A stretch of 64,000 nucleotides of DNA from Erpobdella octoculata (Eukaryota; Annelida; Clitellata; Hirudinida; Erpobdellidae): assembly GCA_963978895.1 (NCBI GenBank), contig OZ022246.1, forward strand, positions 18,602,049-18,666,048, given 5' to 3'. The position numbers and the translations under genes are program-made. Below, in pieces: positions 1-11,400 of the stretch (the first letter of the stretch is position 1; every line of letters starts with the position of its first letter). The notes beneath the pieces were generated by a model, which worked only from the letters and a program-made list of their open reading frames with translations, was not told the origin of the DNA and searched no databases.

Positions 1-3000
1 AGTAGGGAACCAGCACTTGACGCACGCTTCGCGCGCGTGTGAGTTTTTACATATTAATAATAAAATTAGTTGCACTCAAATCGCACTCTAAGCCAAGCTA
101 AAAAACAACACCTATGCGCTATTAACTATTATATTAATAATTTACGCACGCTTTGCAAGCGAAGCGTGTGACTATTATAGCCAGTTGCATATGAACACGT
201 TTTATAAAATAGTAAATTGTCGTTAATAATAATAATTTACAACTTGTTTAAAATTGGGAAAAACCCGCCGACTACTACTTCGGTGATTTATTTATTTTCA
301 ACTTGTTTATATTGAGTTATGGCGTATTCCAATAATAGGAATAATATTAGCAAATTAGTTAATTTTCGTAATTAATAATTTTATTAATAATTAAAATAAG
401 AGGAATAATAATAACAAAATAGAAAAATGTCGTTAATAATAATTTCATTAAATATTTCCGCAAAGCGTCGAACTTTCCAATAATTGAAATAATATTAGCA
501 AAATAGTTAATCTTCGTTATTAATAATAATTAAAATAAGAGGAATAATAATTGCAAAATAGTAAATTGTCGTTAATAATAATTTACATAAATAAAAAACC
601 CGCCGACTACTACTTCGGTGATTTATTTATTTTCAACTTGTTTATATTTAGCGATGACGTACGATGCTATATATATATCCGCAAAGCGTTAGACTTTCGC
701 GGCTAATAACTTTTTATTTAAACATTTTAACAAAAAAGTGCTCTAACAAACCGTGTTCAGCGTCTCATAATCTATCAACGTGAGTTTTTTCAGACCTGCA
801 GATGCTAATCGGGTGACATAATACATCATTGCGCTTTTATGTTGGGAACCAGCACTTGACGCACGCTTCGCGCGCGTGTGAGTTTTTACATATTAATAAT
901 AAAATTAGTCGCACACAAATCGCACTCTAAGCCAAGCTCAAAAACAATACCTATGCGCTATTAACTATTATATTAATAATTTACGCACGCTTTGCAAGCG
1001 AAGCGTGTGACAATTATAGCCAGTTGCAAAAGAACACGTTTTATAAAATAGTAAATTGTCGTTAATAATAATAATTTACAACTTGTTTAAAATTGGGAAA
1101 AACCCGCCGACTACTACTTCGGTGATTTATTTATTTTCAACTTGTTTATATTGAGTTATGGCGTATTCCAATAATAACAAAATAGAAAAATGTCGTTAAT
1201 AATAATTTCATTAAATATTTCCGCAAAGCGTCGAACTTTCCAATAATTGAAATAATATTAGCAAAATAGTTAATCTTCGTTATTAATAATAATTAAAATA
1301 AGAGGAATAATAATTGCAAAATAGTAAATTGTCGTTAATAATAATTTACATAAATAAAAAACCCGCCGACTACTACTTCGGTGATTTATTTATTTTCAAC
1401 TTGTTTATATTTAGCGATGACGTACGATGCTATATATATATCCGCAAAGCGTTAGACTTTCGCGGCTAATAACTTTTTATTTAAACATTTTAACAAAAAA
1501 GTGCTCTAACAAACCGTGTTCAGCGTCTCATAATCTATCAACGTGAGTTTTTTCAGACCTGCAGATGCTAATCGGGTGACATAATACATCATTGCGCTTT
1601 TATGTTGGGAACCAGCACTTGACGCACGCTTCGCGCGCGTGTGAGTTTTTACATATTAATAATAAAATTAGTCGCACACAAATCGCACTCTAAGCCAAGC
1701 TCAAAAACAATACCTATGCGCTATTAACTATTATATTAATAATTTACGCACGCTTTGCAAGCGAAGCGTGTGACAATTATAGCCAGTTGCAAAAGAACAC
1801 GTTTTATAAAATAGTAAATTGTCGTTAATAATAATAATTTACAACTTGTTTAAAATTGGGAAAAACCCGCCGACTACTACTTCGGTGATTTATTTATTTT
1901 CAACTTGTTTATATTGAGTTATGGCGTATTCCAATAATAACAAAATAGAAAAATGTCGTTAATAATAATTTCATTAAATATTTCCGCAAAGCGTCGAACT
2001 TTCCAATAATTGAAATAATATTAGCAAAATAGTTAATCTTCGTTATTAATAATAATTAAAATAAGAGGAATAATAATTGCAAAATAGTAAATTGTCGTTA
2101 ATAATAATTTACATAAATAAAAAACCCGCCGACTACTACTTCGGTGATTTATTTATTTTCAACTTGTTTATATTTAGCGATGACGTACGATGCTATATAT
2201 ATATCCGCAAAGCGTTAGACTTTCGCGGCTAATAACTTTTTATTTAAACATTTTAACAAAAAAGTGCTCTAACAAACCGTGTTCAGCGTCTCATAATCTA
2301 TCAACGTGAGTTTTTTCAGACCTGCAGATGCTAATCGGGTGACATAATACATCATTGCGCTTTTATGTTGGGAACCAGCACTTGACGCACGCTTCGCGCG
2401 CGTGTGAGTTTTTACATATTAATAATAAAATTAGTCGCACACAAATCGCACTCTAAGCCAAGCTCAAAAACAATACCTATGCGCTATTAACTATTATATT
2501 AATAATTTACGCACGCTTTGCAAGCGAAGCGTGTGACAATTATAGCCAGTTGCAAAAGAACACGTTTTATAAAATAGTAAATTGTCGTTAATAATAATAA
2601 TTTACAACTTGTTTAAAATTGGGAAAAACCCGCCGACTACTACTTCGGTGATTTATTTATTTTCAACTTGTTTATATTGAGTTATGGCGTATTCCAATAA
2701 TAACAAAATAGAAAAATGTCGTTAATAATAATTTCATTAAATATTTCCGCAAAGCGTCGAACTTTTCAATAATAGAAATAATATTAGCAAAATAGTTAAT
2801 CTTCGTTATTAATAATAATTAAAATAAGAGGAATAATAATTGCAAAATAGTAAATTGTCGTTAATAATAGTTTACATAAATAAAAAACCCGCCGACTACT
2901 ACGGTGATTTATTTATTTTCAACTTATCTATATTTAGCGATGACGTACGATGCTATATATATCTGCAAAACCACAAATCGTCCAACTTTCCAATAATAGG

Positions 3001-3500
3001 AATAATATTAGCAAATTAGTTAATTTTTGTAATTAATAATAAAATTAATAATTAAAATAAGAAGAATAATAATTACAAAATAGAAAAATGTCGTTAATAA
3101 TAATTTCATTAAATATTTCCGCAAAGCGTCGAACTTTCCAATAATAGAAATAATATTAGCAAAATAGTTAATCTTCGTTATTAATAATAATTAAAATAAG
3201 AGGAATAATAATTGCAAAATAGTAAATTGTCGTTAATAATAATTTACATAAATAAAAAACCCGCCGACTACTACTTCGGTGATTTATTTATTTTCAACTT
3301 GTCTATATTTAGCGATGACGTACGATGCTATATATATCCGCAAAGCGTTAGACTTTCGCGGCTAATAACTTTTTATTTAAACAATTTAACAAAAAAGTGC
3401 CCTAACAAACCTTGTTCAGCGTCTTATAATCTATCAACGTGAGTTTTTTCAGACCTGCATATGCTAATCGGGTGACATACATCATTGCGCTTTTATAGTA
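1..3500. repeat. Satellite array, 763-bp unit
   Basis: Tandem array. The landmark gggaaccagcacttgacg recurs at 5, 844, 1607 and 2370, and a variant (gggaccagc) at 3501. Units 844-1606 and 1607-2369 have the same 763-bp length and look almost identical. The first unit is 839 bp and the last 1131 bp because internal blocks are duplicated. Each unit holds two copies of a sub-block beginning cccgccgactactacttcgg (for example about 263 and 599), plus two GC-rich stem-forming motifs around gcacgcttcgcgcgcgtgtg and gcacgctttgcaagcgaagc. The short ORFs inside are repeat shadows with no recognisable domain. Confidence 0.92.
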
Positions 3501-4803
3501 GGGACCAGCACTTGACGCACGCTTCGCGCGCGAAGCGTGTGATTTTTCAGCTAGTCGCAGATAATTTTTCACTTGGAAACGTTTTGGAATGGTCTTCTCT
3601 TTGAATTGCTAAATTTGAAAAACCGCCTAAGAATAAAACAACCTTTAATATAAATGATTGCGCTTTTATGTTAGGAATTGATGCACGCTTCGCGCGCGAA
3701 GCGTGTGAGGTTTTACATATTAATAGTAGAGGTAGTAAAACAACACCAATGCGCTATTATAGTAATAACTTTACGCAAGCTTCGCAGGCAAAGCGAGTGA
3801 CTATTTTAGCCAGTAGCAAATGATTTTTCACTTGAACACGTTTTGGAATGGAATGAATAAACAGATAGAAAAATCTGCTTTCGAAAAAAACCTTTAATGG
3901 GTGATAATAGAAAAAACAGCCTACAAAAAAAAACATTTATTGTGTGATAGTGAAATAACCGCCTACGAGAAAAACCTATATTGGATGTTTTTGGAAATAA
4001 CATCCTACGAAAAACACAATAATTATTGAAAGGTATCGGAAAAAACAGCCTACGAAAAAAAAACTGTAACGGCTAATATACAAAAGAAAACTCCTACGAA
4101 AAAAAAACTTTTATTGGGATATATTGGAAATAAATCCTACAAAAAAACCGAACCTTTAATAGCTGATAATGAAAAAATCGCCTAAAAAACCCAACTTTTA
4201 TTGGCTGATAATGAAATAAACATCCTACAAAAACCCAACCTTCAATGGCGGATAATGGGAAAACCCGCCGACTACTACTTCGGTGAATTGTTTATTTTCA
4301 ACTTGTTTATATTCAGCGATGACGTACGTTGTTTTTTATATATCCGCAAAGCGTCGAACTTTACAATAATAGAAATAAAATATTATTCAACTTATTAAGC
4401 AACTAACTTAGTTAATTTTCGTTAATAATAATATTATTAATAATAAAAATAAGAGGAATAATAGTTGCAAGTTAGTAAATTGTCGTTAATAATAATTTTC
4501 AACTTGTTTATATTGTTTGATTACGTACGCTCAATGTGGGGAAAACCCGCCGACTACTACTTCGGTGATTTATTTATTTTCAACTTGTTTATATTCAGCG
4601 ATGACGTACGATGCATTATATATATCCGCATAGCGTTAAACTTTCGCGGCTAATAACTTTTTATTTAAACATTTTATCAAAAAAATGCCCTAACAAACCG
4701 TGTTCAGCGTCTCATAATCTATCAACGTGAGTTTTTTCAGACCTGCAGATGCTAATCGGGTGACATAATACATACATATTACATCATTGCGCTTTTATAG
4801 TAG
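3501..4803. repeat. Degenerate edge of the 763-bp satellite, with palindromes
   Basis: Diverged pieces of the same satellite: the cccgccgactactacttcgg block reappears near 4266 and 4548, and the unit end (tcagacctgcagatgctaat) near 4737. Two perfect 22-bp GC-rich palindromes (11-bp arm CACGCTTCGCG) lie at 3518-3539 and 3684-3705. Between them are loosely repeated stretches containing cctacgaaaaaaaa. Confidence 0.8.
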
Positions 4804-5100
4804 GGATCTTCAAAAACTCTTCAATGAAAGCTACTTTCGTGCAAAACTGCGTTCAAATTGCTCCAGCGGTTTGGATTAAGCAAGATAAAGCACAAGCAAA
4901 TACACATTGCTTCTTATATAAATATACACTAGCAAATTTACTCTATTTTTTCAGTTTTTTTCTTGTGTTTTGACAATAAAACGAGAAATAAAGAAAAACA
5001 GCAGATTTTTGTAAAAATTGCTTAAAACGTTTTCCTCATCTAAAACTACCTCCATGAAAAATTTGTCTTTTAGCTGCTTCAGTGGTTTTGATGTGATAAG

Positions 5101-5205
5101 TAAACACATACACACACATTGCCCTTTAAACACATACACACACATTGCCTTTTAAACATATACACACACATTGCCCTTTAAACACATACACACACATTGC
5201 TTTTT
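5101..5205. repeat. Minisatellite, about 26-bp unit, four copies
   Basis: Four consecutive copies of a unit built as aaacacatacacacacattg followed by a CT-rich spacer. Upstream (about 4815-5095) are two blocks ending in 'ccagcggtttgga'-like and 'ttcagtggttttga'-like text, which resemble LINE 3' tails. No coding potential is seen. Confidence 0.8.
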
Positions 5206-5598
5206 ATATAAATAAATAGATAGATAAATGATTGTGATTGTTCAATGTTTTTGTTCTACTTAACTTAACAGTTATATTCTACGATAGCTGAATTTATATT
5301 TGTTTAGTAGCTAAAAGCCATCATAGGAAGAAGTTTTCAGGGTTACGTCAGATTTTTTTTAACATTTTTTGGACCGACCCTAAACCCTGAGGGTGATTGT
5401 TTTTGCAAAAAAAGTTGCACTCTTACCGAAAAGTTTTTCTAAATCCATATAATGAAGCCTGTAGCAACAGAATTTAAGCGTTGCATACTGGCATTTATGG
5501 CGAAGTTAAATTAAAGAATGCAGTGATTGTTATAGCTCTGTAGAAAAACGTAAATAAAAAATATTGACTCAGTACTCTGTTATAAATATAATAATAAT
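5206..5598. other. AT-rich sequence, nothing recognised
   Basis: No ORF, RNA gene or repeat was recognised here apart from short A/T runs. Confidence 0.5.
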
Positions 5599-5807
5599 GA
5601 TGAATTTATATAGCGCCAGATAAGTCAGAGGCGCTTACGAAGGTTCCTTTGGATCGGAAACTTCGAAGAACACGCTATTTTCATAGACATGAGAAAGCAA
5701 TGCGAGTGAACTCCTTGCCTAAGGGAGTTACGCTGGTGACGCAGGTGAGGCTTGAACTGCCGACCTAACGATCAACAGGCGAGCGCTCTACCGCTCTGCC
5801 ACCAGCG
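5599..5807 (-). mobile_element. tRNA-derived SINE (family A, copy 1)
   Basis: On the minus strand the element starts with a tRNA-like head: an A-box-like tggcagagcggtagagcg, then a B-box-like cagttcaagcct about 40 bases on. It continues into a unique body and ends in ggcgctatataaattcatca followed by an (ATT)n tail. A nearly identical copy lies at 16495-16705, which shows that this is an interspersed family and not a tRNA gene. Transcription would be by RNA polymerase III from the internal boxes. Its mobilisation would need the RT of a partner LINE. Confidence 0.85.
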
Positions 5808-6831
5808 GTAATTGTCACTTTACGGCTAAAATAAAAATGATGTCATAACATTGGTCAAAGTGGATAAATCAAAATCACTGTTCTATCGAGCTGGCTGGCA
5901 CTCATATGGCGTTTTTGTTATAAAGCTTTTACAATGGAAAAAAGTAAAAATCTTTGTGAAGAGGTATTTGAAAAAATTATAAAAGTCTTCGTTTGATATC
6001 AAAGAAACTACAGCGCATATTTGGCTAATTACATTAAAATTGTTAGTTTCTTAAATCCCTTATATTAACTTCACCACCGATTTTGCTTGTTTGTTTGCTT
6101 GCATACTTAATTGCTTGCAAACATTGAAAGTAAAAATTAACTAACTTTCCGATATCCAATCAAGCTGAAATTTAAAATATTGGCTTGTTTTTCATGACAA
6201 TGCATTCTATTTGAAAATTTTCAGAAAAACTATTTTAATTCATAAAATCAATTATCAATTTGTAATGAAAGAAACTAAAATCAAACATAATTATATAGAT
6301 ATTTAAATATGGAAATTAAAAAACAAGTTGCCTTAAATAAAAATCCGGTTAACCCTGAAATATCTGGGATTTTAAAAAATTCTCGTGTATTTATTGTATG
6401 ATTTCTGAAATACTTACGATTTAAAAATATTTTTGTTATTTCTAAAATTGTATAATAAGAAAACCCAGGAATTTTGTCAATGTTTTTGGCGATTACATTG
6501 TTGTGCGTACATTGTTGTTACATTTGGCTAAATGCAAACTAAATCTCATAGTCGTTGTCGGTTTGTTAATTTAATAATGTCAATTTTATAATTTAATTAA
6601 ATCAGTTTGATCATTTAATTACATTACATTACATCACATCGCATTAAATTACATTACATTACAGAGAGCAGCCAAAAATTTGTCCATTCATGGATTGAAG
6701 TATATTTTGGTTTAATGATTAAAAAAAACATTAAAATGATAATAAAAATATTGAAAACAACATTAAAAACGTAAAAATCAAAATCGATTGACAGAATTTA
6801 TCGTACTATACAAACTATAACAAACACTAAC
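5808..6831. other. AT-rich region; downstream (3') flank of the EF-hand exon
   Basis: No convincing coding exon was seen. About 6050-6190 is a dispersed repeat shared with 12003-12160 (common words include aaatcccttatattaact and aaacattgaaagt). About 6610-6665 is a short imperfect ttacat/ttacatc repeat. If the gene reads through its last donor site, its 3' UTR would lie here; several ATTAAA-like words occur on the minus strand. Confidence 0.5.
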
Positions 6832-7041
6832 AGAGCCTTTGCTTCTGCGTAGAAACCAGCAAATTCTTCAATGTCCAGCTTGCCGTTGCCATCTTTGTCG
6901 AAGCTTTTGAGCAGAAAGAAAATCTTGTCATTAGGAAAGTTGAATGGAGGACGCTGTAGGATTTGACCTGCTTCATCAAGGGTTATGTAACCATTGTTGT
7001 CTCTATCATATTCCTTGAACTTTGGCACCAATTGAGAACGT
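6832..7041 (-). CDS. EF-hand protein gene, exon 3 (two complete EF-hands)
   Basis: The exon encodes about 70 residues with two canonical calcium loops, DRDNNGYITLDE and DKDGNGKLDIEE, joined by a linker with NFPNDKIFFLLKSF. Acidic positions 1, 3, 5 and 12, Gly6 and the hydrophobic position 8 are all in place, so both loops should bind Ca2+. On the minus strand the exon follows aatcag (acceptor) and is followed by gttagt (donor). Its length, 210 nt, is a multiple of three and both ends are phase 2, matching exons 2 and 1. If the donor is not used, the frame adds about ten hydrophobic residues and stops near 6798. The likely role is a small cytosolic calcium sensor or buffer; the precise family is not assigned. 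Confidence 0.85.
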
Positions 7042-8689
7042 CTGATTGTATTTTCAAACAAAAAAAACTATTATTTTTCAAGTCAAAAAAGTGTTTATCT
7101 ATGTTTAAAAAAACAGGAAATTAAATATAAAATATATATATTTACATTTATAAATAAAAAAACTGTCGTTTTAAAAACAGATTTGCATTAAATTTAAACG
7201 AAAAGTCCCCAAATCCTAAAATATGAGGGATTTGTGGAAAAACAAGTTTTTTACGGTTTGTTTGTTTTAACATGGATGAAACATTTTTTAATGGATTTAA
7301 ATTTAAATTGTTTCCTATTATTTTCAAAATGTAACAAAATTTGTCCATAAGGAGAAGGCTAGTAAGCAAGCAACCTTAAAAGCAAGGCCGACTATGAAAC
7401 GCTATGAAATTAATATCAGAATATTTAAAAACAAAAACAGAATTTCATCAAATAAACAAATATAATATATGGTCAAATATATGAATATACACAACGTTGT
7501 AATGCATCGATGTTTCATAAAATAAGTTCCCGCTGTTTAATTCATCAGTGACGTCATGCTGGGGTGAATCCTGCAAACGGAAGTTCATCGGCCATTTTTC
7601 ATGGCGGGTTTATCAAATCACGCTCAGAAATTCCATCAGCGATGAGATTCGTGTAACGATGCCGTTGAAGAGAGCCGAAGACGCGTGAGCAAGAATAAAT
7701 GGATTGTCCTGAAGGAAACGGGTTCGTGCAGAATTGAACGCAGATTGAAGTTGGGCGTTTTTTTTGGACTAATCAAACCACATTATTGGAATTAAAAGAT
7801 AAAAAAAATATCAAATTTAATAAAAATGAATCATCAATAAAAGACATCTTTTATTTAAAAAATACTGATCTAAAGGTTGTAGTGAATATAAAGTGAAATT
7901 TGCAAAAAATTACATAAAGAATATATATGAAAAAAGTTGCAAAAACTATATAATTATTATATGTTAGGAAAGTTGCAAAATTCATTTCGGAAGAAAAATA
8001 AGATAAAAATAAAAATGTTAACAAGGACTCGTGCATGTTTTTGCGTTTTATATAGATGCTCTTATCGTCACTTTGGAGTGGATAATTACGGAGTTTGAGT
8101 GTCTCGATATTGGCTTCGTTTGTTGGGAACAAACAGACAGTTATTGGAAGCTGGTAGTCGTAAAAAAGAAACACTTGGGAAGGATTGCTGTCATTTTAGT
8201 TGATGCTGCTATTGTTGAATTGTTTATTAAATAATTTGTTGTTTTCTACACGTGGTGTTGTGAGACCGAGTGTCGCACTGCACAACGCCACGCCAGTTGG
8301 TTTAAATCGGGTAGGGCTCAGCATAAGAAGGTCTGGTGAAATGTTTTGGTTATGCCCAGAAATTTGAAAATATGTTTTCCACGGGATTTTCAACACAAAC
8401 GTTTTGATACTGTGATGAGATGATATTTACGAGATCAGGAGCAGTGCAGGAACATCATTAGTCGTCTTCAAAAATCCGCCCACTGTGCCTGTGTCAGAAA
8501 AATTTCAGAAGAAAAAGTTCCAACTCGGTTAAACAATAAAGTAGAATTGCCAGAAAAAAAACTTTTATTTTTATTTTCTAAGACTTTAAACTTGTTTAGA
8601 AAAAATTTATTGTTAAATAAGAATTCTTTTGGGCGTCGACTTAAAGTACTGTTTCGGGAATAGCTGATACTTGGTCTGATGATTGGATC
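7042..8689 (-). other. Intron 2 of the EF-hand gene, 3' part
   Basis: Intronic sequence by inference from exons 2 and 3. It has only short shadow ORFs. A less AT-rich island at about 7540-7700 contains a perfect CRE octamer (see separate entry). Confidence 0.55.
7549..7556. promoter_or_regulatory. CRE-type palindrome TGACGTCA
   Basis: A perfect cAMP-response-element octamer sits in a local GC-richer island (about 7540-7700) inside the intron. By knowledge of the motif it would bind CREB/ATF dimers. A single octamer can occur by chance, so a regulatory role is inference only. Confidence 0.25.
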
Positions 8690-8772
8690 TAGGACAATAT
8701 CCTCCGGACAATATTTCCCTGGACAATTTTCCCCTGGACAATATCCCCCTAGACAATATCTTCCAGACACTG
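8690..8772. repeat. 15-bp minisatellite (ggacaatatcc type)
   Basis: Five or six diverged copies of a 15-bp unit of the form ggacaatatcccccT occur in tandem. The spacing and word structure resemble the ggacaactgatccca minisatellites at 21296 and 22266. The apparent proteins in several frames are products of the 15-bp periodicity. Confidence 0.7.
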
Positions 8773-9073
8773 TTTTTCAGACTTTTAACAACGCTTATAT
8801 TAACTTGATTCGATGTTGTTTGTTGTTTATTGTTTGTTTCATTGAATTTTCTAAAGCTTTTCAAATGTACTTCTAATGGTTGTAAAAGTTGATTTTTTGC
8901 ATGCAGGTGTATATCCGGTGATAATACATCAGTCTGTTTTCAGATTTAACAAAAAATAAAAAAAATTATTAATAAAGAAAAAACACGCAAGGAATGTTCA
9001 CACAAGCAAAATGTGAAACTACGAATGTGCACAGAAAAACACGTATAGACACAAAGCATTTGCTTAATTTATT

Positions 9074-9076
<3 letters not shown>

Positions 9077-9112
<36 letters not shown>
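9077..9112. repeat. (TA)n microsatellite
   Basis: A pure TA run that abuts the left inverted arm of the Penelope-like element. Confidence 0.95.
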
Positions 9113-9116
<4 letters not shown>

Positions 9117-9391
9117 TCTTTTAGGCATGCTCTGTTAAAAATGATAGACCACTTTGCGTTGATACGTTTTTTCGCCAAGCTTTCAAAATCTCTTGAATTC
9201 ATGATAACTCCGCTTTTTAAATAGATTTATTAAAAACGAGGGCTGACCGATCGGTTTCGCAGAAAAGCATCTTCGGAGCCCTTTAAATTACGAAGTTAAA
9301 ATGTATTTACTATAATGCGAAAATAGAATGAAACTATAAAACGACGAGAATAAACATTAATGAAAACTGAAATAGAAAAACAACGTATGGA
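9113..9391. repeat. Left inverted pseudo-LTR of the Penelope-like element
   Basis: This is the reverse complement of 10683-10962 over about 280 bp with very few differences, sharing for example gaattcaagagattttgaaa on the opposite strand. It contains the hammerhead-like motif described separately. Confidence 0.9.
9239..9282 (-). ncRNA. Hammerhead-ribozyme-like motif, copy 1
   Basis: Read on the minus strand this is the same 44-nt motif as 10794-10837: helix I arms AGGGCT/AGCCCT, a CCGAAGA core segment, a weak helix II, GAAA, a short hairpin CCGATCGG and the TC|A cleavage-site context. The order matches a type I hammerhead. The core has C where the consensus CUGANGA has U4, so activity is uncertain. 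Hammerhead motifs in Penelope-like terminal repeats are established knowledge. Confidence 0.5.
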
Positions 9392-9556
9392 AAGTGGAAA
9401 GCAAGATATAAAAGGTAGGTAACTAACGTACAAGATTAGTAAAAACCGAAGCGGAAAATAATTGTAAACAAAACGAAAACATGGCGATAGTGGCCGCAGC
9501 GCAGGTATTTACGCAACTATGCGCTAGGTAATTGTTGTCAGGTGCGCGCAATCAGG

Positions 9557-10672
9557 CTAGGTACGTCTACCGCGTCGTATTGTTATATTAACGTTGTTGA
9601 CGAGTCGAGCAAATAGCTGGAAAGAAGACACGGACTCCACCGGAAGACGGTCATCCGACGAGTCACCAACGCCGCGGCCACGCACACTTTCCAGACTGGA
9701 GTTATCACGTGATGGGGATCCATGGACGGGACACAGGCCCTGGCCATCATTGCCGACGACGTCAGCGATCGGAAGGTGAGCAGGAGTAAGAGGGCCGACT
9801 CCTTGGTTGCCACGAGAAATAAAGTTGTCCTCACCGCTCGCCGATGAAACCAGATGAACATTGTTAAGAACATCGGTTGTCGGAGTCAGAGGACAAATGG
9901 CGATTAGAGTGTCTTCTTCTGGGTCGCCAAAAAAAACGGAATTGTTTTCACCGGTGGCCATCTGAACTTCTTTAACTTCATTATGAACATCTGTAGTCTG
10001 ATGGCCAACGGTAATTGGAGTGTCAACTTCTTGGTCACTACAAGAAGCGGAATTGTCTTCGCTGCATACGGCCAGATCTTGGTCGATGCTGCCAAGAACG
10101 TCGGCAGACGGAAGGCAAGTGGTGATTACAGGGTCGACTGGTCTGTCGCCACAGGAAGTAGAAACCACCTCACCACCGACTTTTGAAACATGAGAGTGAG
10201 CGCACACATTCGAAGTATGGCGTGGCTCATCCGCACGCGAAGTCGTTTCACTTGCGGAGTTATGAGTGACGGGATAGACGTTAGCACAGCCGCCGTCTGC
10301 ACCACAATGTAGCAGCAAGGTACGTCCGAACTTGTCGTCATGGATATTTATGCTAGGTCGTTGCTGAGAGATCATCAACGCCTCTTTAATTTTGAGACGA
10401 TTAGGATCAGGGTCGTAAGAGACAACCTCGGTGTTGTCGCGAAGCATTTTTTGGTTTGGTTTAGAGCCGTGGAATTTGATAAAATGCGCGTGTAGACTCC
10501 CACCCTGTGTGTGCATCGTCAGACGGCGAGAGAGTGTTGTCCGAGTGTGGCCGATGTAGGTTTCAAGATTATTGTGAGCATATGGGCAAGTAAACTTGTA
10601 GACGACGTTTTTTCTCTGCAAAACGCCGCCGTTAATAGGGCTATTTCTCAGAACCAGGTTATGGGTTTTCAA
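9557..10672 (-). pseudogene. GIY-YIG endonuclease (C-terminal part of Penelope-like polyprotein)
   Basis: This is an open frame of about 371 codons without a convincing ATG (its first codon is TTG), so it is the 3' portion of a longer RT-endonuclease ORF. Residues about 22-130 hold the endonuclease: VVYKFTCP (GIY equivalent), YIGHTRTTLSRRL (YIG plus the catalytic Arg region), conserved His residues and IKEALMI...RPSIN with the catalytic Glu. It would nick target DNA for retrotransposition. Residues about 160-330 are four degenerate repeats of about 37 residues, rich in Asp, Ser, Val and Thr with a recurring TDV/ADV core and EDNS-like ends; they are unlike the compact endonuclease tail expected for the family. 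No RT motifs are present. Confidence 0.75.
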
Positions 10673-10682
10673 GTTTTTGTAG

Positions 10683-10962
10683 TTTCCATACGTTGTTTTT
10701 CTATTTCAGTTTTCATTAATGTTTATTCTCGTCGTTTTATAGTTTCATTCTATTTTCGCATTATAGTAAATACATTTTAACTTCGTAATTTAAAGGGCTC
10801 CGAAGATGCTTTTCTGCGAAACCGATCGGTCAGCCCTCGTTTTTAATAAATCTATTTAAAAAGCGGAGTTATCATGAATTCAAGAGATTTTGAAAGCTTG
10901 GCGAAAAAACGTATCAACGCAAAGTGGTCTATCATTTTTAACAGAGCATGCCTAAAAGAAAA
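10683..10962. repeat. Right inverted pseudo-LTR of the Penelope-like element
   Basis: This is the inverted partner of 9113-9391. It begins tttccatacgttgtttttct and ends at cctaaaagaaaa. A (TA)n tract follows after about 20 bases. Confidence 0.9.
10794..10837 (+). ncRNA. Hammerhead-ribozyme-like motif, copy 2
   Basis: In order: helix I 5' arm AGGGCT (10794-10799), core segment CCGAAGA (10800-10806), tgcttttctgc as a weak helix II with only two sure G-C pairs, GAAA (10818-10821), hairpin CCGATCGG (helix III with a four-base loop), TC (10830-10831, predicted cleavage after this C) and helix I 3' arm AGCCCT. The layout is that of the minimal short-helix-III type I hammerheads described in Penelope-like elements. 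Deviations: U4 is C, and the first base pair of helix II is missing. The opposite arm of the element carries the identical motif. Confidence 0.5.
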
Positions 10963-10981
10963 CATTATGCCGAAATACGTT

Positions 10982-11099
<118 letters not shown>

Positions 11100-11172
11100 G
11101 ATCAGCACTATTTGCAAGCGGATAAGAATACTATGCACTAAGCTAGCTATGAGTGAGATCTCTTGACGGACA

Positions 11173-11400
11173 ACAAGGTGGGCCAAAAAAATGAGACGGT
11201 CCTATAATATATTTTTTAATTACTGATCACTCAAAGTCAAAGATGGCGATAAGAAATTAACTAAATAACGACATAAAGATTAAGGTTAGTAAGTAAGATC
11301 ATCGAGATAATATTTTGTTTATTTGGAGATATTTTGTCTAAATTTGAGATAATTATATTTGATTGTATGAAACTCTCTCACTTTTGTTGGCCCATCTTGT
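11173..11400. mobile_element. Mariner-type MITE
   Basis: Inverted ends: ACAAGGTGGGCC followed by A-run and atgaga on the left; the right end reads back as ACAAGATGGGCCAACAAAAG. It is about 228 bp, has no coding potential and resembles the 25366-25549 element in the ...GTGGCCCAAAAAAGTGAGA type terminus. The flanking TA duplication is not clear on the left. Confidence 0.6.

Larger units (their letters stand above)
9113..10962 (-). mobile_element. Penelope-like element fragment with inverted pseudo-LTRs
   Basis: The two ends, 9113-9391 and 10683-10962, are near-perfect inverted copies of about 280 bp. Between them on the minus strand is the 3' coding part of a Penelope-like retroelement, with a GIY-YIG endonuclease domain. 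The upstream RT region is absent, so the copy is truncated. Terminal repeats in direct or inverted arrangement are known for this class. Both arms touch (TA)n tracts on their outer side. The element lies within intron 2 of the EF-hand gene. Confidence 0.82.

Noticed and set aside
5740..5807. A tRNA gene
   Set aside because: Boxes are present, but the body continues as a SINE, the acceptor stem does not close and a second full copy exists at 16495.
9583..10341. Additional ORFs in other frames over the Penelope-like endonuclease
   Set aside because: Shadows of the repeated acidic extension.
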